From Acidimicrobiales bacterium (GTDB lineage: Bacteria; Actinomycetota; Acidimicrobiia; Acidimicrobiales; Iamiaceae): a DNA stretch of 9,095 bases. Of the stretch, positions 5,350-9,095 are shown piece after piece (positions within the stretch are counted from its first letter, which is position 1; each line of letters begins with the position of its first letter). The notes under the pieces were generated by a model. It did no database searches. It saw only the letters and a program-made list of their open reading frames with translations, and was not told where the DNA came from. The position numbers and the translations under genes are program-made. The DNA is taken from positions 1 to 9,095 of the forward strand of contig JAGQSI010000061.1 in the NCBI GenBank assembly GCA_020439605.1. Reading direction: 5' to 3'.

Positions 5350-7380
5350 ATGACAGAGTCCAGCAAAGCGCGCTACCTGCCCGCGGTTGATGGGCTTCGA
5401 GCGTTTTCGGTTGCCGCCGTCATCGCCTACCACCTTGGCCACCTCAAAGGTGGATTTCTTGGCGTAGATGTCTTCTTCTCCATCAGCGGGTTCCTCATAA
5501 CCCGACTCCTGCTTAGCGAGGTGCGCACTTCAGGACGAGTAGATCTAGGACAGTTCTGGGCCAGACGTATGCGAAGGCTCATGCCAACGCTCATGGTCGT
5601 GGCCAGCGCCACATTGATCCTCTCGAGGCTGTGGCTTCCTGAATGGCGGATGCGCTCTATTCGATTCGATGCCCTTGGCGCACTTGCATACATCGCCAAC
5701 TGGCGTTTTGTCCTCAGCGGACAGTCCTATTTCGCCTCTGGGATTGTGCCTAGTCCATTTCGCCACACCTGGTCGCTCGCTATTGAGGAGCAGTATTACT
5801 GGCTCTGGCCGCTCGCGGTCTTTGCCACGGCCATACTCGCAGCGAGGACTGGCCGCTCGCTTAGAGTCGCTGTCGGCGCGGTGGCAGCTTTGGGCGCAGT
5901 GGCGTCTGCACTTTGGATGGTCGCCCTTTCCGACAGCGGGAATCTCTCACGGGTCTATTTCGGAACAGACACCCGAGCTTTTGGCCTACTGATCGGGGCC
6001 ACACTCGCATGCTGGTGGAACCCCAAGACCCACCTGATTTCATTTCACGCTCAGCACCGATGGGCAATGGCGTCGAGCGTGTTGGGATTCGGCGCTCTGG
6101 CGTTGATCATGTGGCAATTCGTAGTTGCTTCTTCTGAGAATGCGAACTTCTATCGTGGTGGCTTTCAGGCCATTGCGCTGTTGTCGATGGTCCTCGTGGC
6201 GTGCGCGTCCGTCAACGAAGGCCCGTTCTCAACCGTGCTCGGCTGGTCTCCTCTGGTATGGCTGGGCCGTCGTTCATACGCCATGTATCTCTGGTCCTGG
6301 CCCACCCAAATACTTCTAGGAGAACGGTTTCGACTCGGTGGGGCCAAACTCGCGATCGCTGTAGTTCTTCTGACAGTTGGTCTCTCAGCGCTCTCACATG
6401 TCCTGGTCGAAGAACCTCTCCGTCGAGCCAAGCCGACTAAGGGCACAATGTTGCGATGGACCGGGGCAGTGTCAGGCGTTGTGGTCCTGAGTATTGCTGT
6501 TGCCATTGGGACGCCACCAGCTCCGGCCTACACAACCGTTTCTGACGACCAGGCCCTCGCTGATGCGTTAGCTCCAGTTCCGGGCAATAGCCCGAGACCT
6601 AATGGTCCATCAACAACCATTGCTCCGACCATCGACGGACCTATGGCAACTCCAGCTTTGGTTCCATTCGAAGCCCAAGTAGACCCACTAAGCATCCACG
6701 ACAGGCCTCTAAGGGTGATGATCGCTGGAGATTCGATCGGTTGGTCCCTCGGCTACCAATTGCCGGACCATATGACCACGTCGGTCGAGCTACAGGTCAG
6801 GACCATTATCGCTTGCAGTCTTTTGCCCGCTGACGGCCAATACCTCGTGGGCAACACACCCAACCCCTATTCAGATCAGTGTGTCAAGGCAAAAGAAGCC
6901 GAAGAAGTTGGTCTAGCTGGGCATCCAGATGTCGTCCTGCTTTGGACTGGGGCATGGGAAGTATTTGATCAGCAGGTAGACGGTGAGACCCTAAATGTGG
7001 GTTCCGATGAGTACGCCACGGCCCTGGAGGCCGCCCTGCAGGAGAAGGTTGATCGTTTCCGCTCCGTAGGCGTTCCCACGGTGATACCGCTGGTTCCGTG
7101 CTTCGGGCCGAATGCAGTTTGGCTTGGCGATGAACGCCATCAGGCCGACCGCGCTATCTGGGTTAGTGAGCGAATCAGAGCTGTCGCCCAGCGAAACCCA
7201 GGATGGGTACGTGTCATAGACCCAACACCACTGCTTTGTGGACCCAACCGCGAGTTCCTCGACAAGACTCCCACCGGGATTGGTCTACGAGAAGACGGAT
7301 CTCACTTCTCCCCCGACGCAGCGGCCTGGTTCTGGAATACCTGGCTCGCAGGCCAGCTAGGCGCTGCGCTGTCCCCTTGA
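5350..7380 (+). CDS. Membrane acyltransferase 3 with C-terminal SGNH domain (OafA/YrhL-like)
   Basis: This 676-residue enzyme is predicted to move an acyl group (commonly acetyl) across the membrane onto a cell-surface sugar. The N-terminal acyltransferase-3 domain (PF01757, about 9-355) has VDGLRAFSV (13-21), the conserved His28, GVDVFFSISGFLI (38-50), the basic patch ARRMRRLMP (71-79) and WSLAIEEQYY (141-150), with about ten helices. A further helix at about 370-388 leads through a Pro/Thr-rich linker (389-450) to an SGNH esterase/transferase domain (455-676). That domain shows GDS with nucleophile Ser462, a TGAWE block (533-537) and the catalytic DGSH pair Asp649/His652. The two-domain form is known for O-antigen and peptidoglycan O-acetylases, but the acceptor here is unknown. 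I chose the ATG at 5350; a TTG at 5344 overlapping the upstream TGA is possible but rarer. No ribosome site is seen, so translation is probably coupled to the upstream gene. Confidence 0.94.
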   Translation: MTESSKARYLPAVDGLRAFSVAAVIAYHLGHLKGGFLGVDVFFSISGFLITRLLLSEVRTSGRVDLGQFWARRMRRLMPTLMVVASATLILSRLWLPEWRMRSIRFDALGALAYIANWRFVLSGQSYFASGIVPSPFRHTWSLAIEEQYYWLWPLAVFATAILAARTGRSLRVAVGAVAALGAVASALWMVALSDSGNLSRVYFGTDTRAFGLLIGATLACWWNPKTHLISFHAQHRWAMASSVLGFGALALIMWQFVVASSENANFYRGGFQAIALLSMVLVACASVNEGPFSTVLGWSPLVWLGRRSYAMYLWSWPTQILLGERFRLGGAKLAIAVVLLTVGLSALSHVLVEEPLRRAKPTKGTMLRWTGAVSGVVVLSIAVAIGTPPAPAYTTVSDDQALADALAPVPGNSPRPNGPSTTIAPTIDGPMATPALVPFEAQVDPLSIHDRPLRVMIAGDSIGWSLGYQLPDHMTTSVELQVRTIIACSLLPADGQYLVGNTPNPYSDQCVKAKEAEEVGLAGHPDVVLLWTGAWEVFDQQVDGETLNVGSDEYATALEAALQEKVDRFRSVGVPTVIPLVPCFGPNAVWLGDERHQADRAIWVSERIRAVAQRNPGWVRVIDPTPLLCGPNREFLDKTPTGIGLREDGSHFSPDAAAWFWNTWLAGQLGAALSP

Positions 7381-7453
7381 ATCGCTCAGGAACACCCACT
7401 TAACTGCATGGCGCCCAGAAGTCACTTAGAGTGGCTGCGATACAACTACAGCT

Positions 7454-7459
7454 AGGAGG
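7454..7459 (+). promoter_or_regulatory. Strong ribosome binding site of yccF-like gene
   Basis: AGGAGG lies 5 nt before the ATG at 7465. It is the closest match to the consensus anti-16S sequence in this window, suggesting efficient translation. The 84-bp gap after the acyltransferase has no clear terminator and only a weak -10-like TACAAC at 7441-7446. Confidence 0.75.
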
Positions 7460-7464
7460 CGGAC

Positions 7465-7836
7465 ATGAAACTGCTTGGTAATATTCTCTGGCTGCTTCTC
7501 TGTGGCTTTTGGCTGGCACTGGGCTGGGCCATGCTCGCAGCACTCTTCGCCATCACTGTGGTAGGCATCCCGTTCGCGCTTCAGTGCGCAAAGCTGGCAT
7601 CGTTCAGTCTGTGGCCATTTGGTCGACGCGCCGTACCGGATCCGGCTGCTTCAAGACTGGGGATCATTGGCACCGTCCTATGGATTATTCCCGGCCTATT
7701 CATGGCTGCTAGCTATGTCCTAAGTGGACTTATGCTCTGCCTCACCGTCGTAGGCATACCCTTTGGAGCGCAGGCATTCAAGCTAGCGGAGCTTGCCCTA
7801 TCACCATTCGGAAAGAAGATCGTGGAGGCCAGATAG
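7465..7836 (+). CDS. YccF-family small membrane protein
   Basis: This 123-residue inner-membrane protein is built from two copies of the YccF domain (PF03733, formerly DUF307). The repeats run at about 1-54 and 66-117. They are marked by TVVGIPF (31-37 and 94-100), a K-L-A turn (43-45 and 106-108) and the closing W/SPFG motif (50-53 and 113-116). Hydrophobic segments span about 7-37 and 68-100. The length is slightly below that of the E. coli protein (about 148 residues). Function is unknown across the family; in enterobacteria yccF sits beside yccS and helD, neither of which is here. The basic ends of each repeat suggest they face the cytoplasm. It has its own strong ribosome site and probably its own promoter, although read-through from the acyltransferase gene is not excluded. 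Confidence 0.9.
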   Translation: MKLLGNILWLLLCGFWLALGWAMLAALFAITVVGIPFALQCAKLASFSLWPFGRRAVPDPAASRLGIIGTVLWIIPGLFMAASYVLSGLMLCLTVVGIPFGAQAFKLAELALSPFGKKIVEAR

Positions 7837-7847
7837 GCCCCCACGAT
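7819..7847. terminator. Bidirectional hairpin terminator between yccF-like gene and lipoprotein
   Basis: The arms ATCGTGGAGGCC (7819-7830) and GGCCCCCACGAT (7836-7847) pair over 12 positions with one A/C mismatch and a 5-nt loop AGATA. The yccF-like stop codon (7834-7836) is inside the hairpin, and the lipoprotein stop lies 13 nt to the right. It lacks a good T-run. Confidence 0.65.
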
Positions 7848-7859
7848 ACAAACTCTGAT

Positions 7860-8348
7860 TCAGCCGATAGGAGCGAAACGCTCAACTCGCAGAAGGCAGC
7901 TGAGGCCTTCGTCGGCGAGTTCGAACTCCGCAGTCCAGTCCGCTGACTGTCCGCCCTCTACCGAAGGAAGATCGACCTGCACGATGCCACGAGTATCAGT
8001 ACCTTCCATCGCTGAAACGTAGATCCTGTACTGCTGGGCCTCGTCAAGTGGGTTGGTAACTGTGCCGTTTGCCTTCAGGGCACCGTCGGCGACAGCGCAG
8101 GCATCAAGCTTCGCATCTTGCATGGCACCGACGTAGTCCTCAACTGAACCCTGAGGATCACGAACATCAGTAAACGTTTCCCCGCTCTCACCGCTATTGG
8201 TGCCCGGGGTGGCGGTGCCGGCGGCGGTAGTAGTGGACTGCGCTGTCTTGTCACCTTTGTTGGCGGAGTCGTCCTTCTTATCAGAACATCCAGCAATGCT
8301 CACCGTGAGGCTAAGCGCTACGGCCGCAGCGGTCAGAGTCTTTTTCAT
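7860..8348 (-). CDS. Small lipoprotein with C-terminal beta-type domain
   Basis: This 162-residue predicted lipoprotein is exposed outside the membrane. The signal peptide has Lys2-Lys3, a hydrophobic core (5-18) and the lipobox SIAGC with Cys21. A charged Lys/Asp stretch and a Thr/Ala/Gly-rich tether (22-66) lead to a compact domain (about 68-160). That domain has two cysteines, 84 and 151, well placed for a disulfide across the beta sandwich. The pattern ANGTVTNP (93-100), then YRIYVS (107-112), GIVQVDLPSVEGGQ (121-134) and WTAEFEL (138-144) resembles the FxLYD/DUF3426-like folds common in actinobacterial lipoproteins of unknown role; this is a resemblance by eye, not a search result. The ATG at 8346-8348 is supported by AAGGAA at 8356-8361 with a 7-nt gap. 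The gene appears to be transcribed alone, with terminators on both sides. Its function is unknown. Confidence 0.85.
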   Translation of the reverse strand: MKKTLTAAAVALSLTVSIAGCSDKKDDSANKGDKTAQSTTTAAGTATPGTNSGESGETFTDVRDPQGSVEDYVGAMQDAKLDACAVADGALKANGTVTNPLDEAQQYRIYVSAMEGTDTRGIVQVDLPSVEGGQSADWTAEFELADEGLSCLLRVERFAPIG

Positions 8349-8400
8349 CTACAGATTCCTTACATTCATCTCGTAATTTGGGGTGCGCGCGGCGCTCGTT

Positions 8401-8416
8401 GTTAGGTCGCACTAAC
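8401..8416. promoter_or_regulatory. Inverted repeat GTTAG-N6-CTAAC upstream of lipoprotein
   Basis: The arms GTTAG (8401-8405) and CTAAC (8412-8416) flank GTCGCA. The element ends 52 nt before the lipoprotein start. It has the same arms and spacing as the perfect palindrome at 937-952, which lies at a similar distance (41 nt) from its gene. It may be a weaker site for the same regulator. Confidence 0.35.
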
Positions 8417-8429
8417 GCCATAAATACTA

Positions 8430-8464
8430 ATGGTGGCCGGGCTTGAGTAAAGCTCGGCCACCAT
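8430..8464 (-). terminator. Strong hairpin terminator of surface-protein gene
   Basis: The stem pairs 8430-8444 with 8450-8464: 15 bp including one G.U pair, with a 5-nt loop. ATGGTGGCCG and CGGCCACCAT form the perfect outer part. On the minus strand it lies 15 nt after the TGA of the surface-protein gene and is followed by a T-rich stretch (TTAGTATTTAT), so it should stop that transcript before the lipoprotein gene. Confidence 0.85.
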
Positions 8465-8479
8465 CAGTCAACTACTCGC

Positions 8480-9095
8480 TCAGCTCTCGGCTAGCTCGTC
8501 CTCTTCGCGTCGACGAGTGAAAGCTACGAACATGGCACCTAGAAGCACCATCACGAGACCGCCCATGGCCCCGTAGACCAGTTGGTCTGAGGCACCGGTG
8601 CGGGGCAGTTCTCCTGGCGGTACGGCCGCAGCCGAGGTGGATACGGTTGCCTCTCCGTCATCTTCGACTATCTCAGATACCCCGCTAGGCGGAGTACCAG
8701 AGGCAACAGCAGTGTTGATGACTGAACCGGCCTCGATGTCGGCCTGAGTCAGGGTGTAAGGCACCTCGGTGGTCACAGTGTCACCCGGGTTAAGGGTTCC
8801 AACCACACCAGAAGACCAGTTAGCAACAGCAGCTGGAGTGACATCGCCACCCAACATCGGGTCACTAATGGTCACACCAGTCAACGTGACATTGCCGGTG
8901 TTAGTAGCAACCAACGTGTAGGTGATCTCATCACCAACACCATTGCCATCAACAGCCTCACCAGTCTTCACCAGATCAATACCAGGTGCAGCAGGCGCAG
9001 TCGGAACCGTCTCAGGATCATCATCCTCAACCGGATCCGAAGGAATCGGAGTAGTCGGATCCTCAGGATCAAACGTCGGAGGAGGCGTACCCTCA
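8480..9095 (-). CDS. LPxTG-anchored surface protein with DUF11-type repeat, C-terminal fragment
   Basis: The frame is open from the right edge to the TGA at 8480-8482, giving 204 residues; the start lies beyond the window. The visible order is a Pro/Asp/Thr-rich linker (fragment residues 1-38) followed by a DUF11/DUF7507-type beta domain (about 39-150). That domain shows the typical LVKTGEAVDGNGVGDEITYT start and a YTLTQADIEAGSV stretch. A short Ala/Pro spacer leads to the sorting signal LPRTG (163-167, bases 8594-8608), a hydrophobic segment (about 172-192) and the basic RRR tail. A sortase would cleave between Thr and Gly and link the protein to peptidoglycan, so the protein is displayed on the cell surface. 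The linker suggests that more repeats or an adhesin-like region lie upstream. The GTG at 8971 is an internal valine, not the start. No sortase gene is in the window. Confidence 0.92.
   Translation of the reverse strand, partial: EGTPPPTFDPEDPTTPIPSDPVEDDDPETVPTAPAAPGIDLVKTGEAVDGNGVGDEITYTLVATNTGNVTLTGVTISDPMLGGDVTPAAVANWSSGVVGTLNPGDTVTTEVPYTLTQADIEAGSVINTAVASGTPPSGVSEIVEDDGEATVSTSAAAVPPGELPRTGASDQLVYGAMGGLVMVLLGAMFVAFTRRREEDELAES

Noticed and set aside
6165..6506. Minus-strand frame of 113 codons within the acyltransferase
   Set aside because: It is antisense to a well-conserved enzyme domain and has no start signals.
1..9095. Phage, transposon, CRISPR, defence system or biosynthetic cluster
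   Set aside because: I found no transposase, integrase, regular repeat array, nuclease, or synthase gene. All recognisable genes are common metabolic, regulatory or envelope types.

Overview
This window looks like ordinary chromosomal DNA from an actinomycete-type bacterium (Actinomycetota). G+C is moderately high by eye, GTG starts are used, there are three lipobox lipoproteins, and there is an LPxTG-anchored surface protein with DUF11-type repeats. The cytochrome P450 resembles the mycobacterial lipid/sterol group. An acidimicrobial or similar aquatic lineage is my best guess, but it rests on protein style alone. I see no tRNA, rRNA, CRISPR array, insertion sequence or phage gene.

Left part (1-3600), probably lipid-related. 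The C-terminal third of a cytochrome P450 enters from the left edge and ends at 300. Its tail overlaps, tail to tail, a 209-residue protein of unknown function (266-895, minus strand). Next comes a divergent pair of secreted lipoprotein lipases of the LIP/CAL-A type. One runs left (948-2216) and one right (2334-3548), with about 117 bp of shared control region containing a TTACC-N4-GGTAA inverted repeat. A perfect 16-bp palindrome lies over the stop codon of the left lipase and just upstream of the unknown gene.

Middle (3559-7380). A MarR-type regulator (minus strand) faces the right-hand lipase across a strong bidirectional hairpin terminator. It is divergent from an AI-2E-family (PerM-like) membrane protein. 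That gene is followed, 2 nt after its stop, by a two-part membrane acyltransferase carrying an extracytoplasmic SGNH domain. These two are very likely one operon, and the MarR protein is the obvious candidate to control it.

Right part (7465-9095). A small YccF membrane protein with a strong ribosome binding site converges on a small lipoprotein (minus strand), again with a hairpin that contains the stop codon. Upstream of the lipoprotein lies a second GTTAG-N6-CTAAC inverted repeat like the one at 937-952, then a strong terminator. Last is the C-terminal end of a cell-wall-anchored surface protein that continues past the right edge.

No complete novel system is evident. The most worthwhile leads are the unknown gene at 266-895 with its palindromic promoter region, the recurrence of that operator-like motif at 8401, and the divergent lipase pair with its own palindrome.
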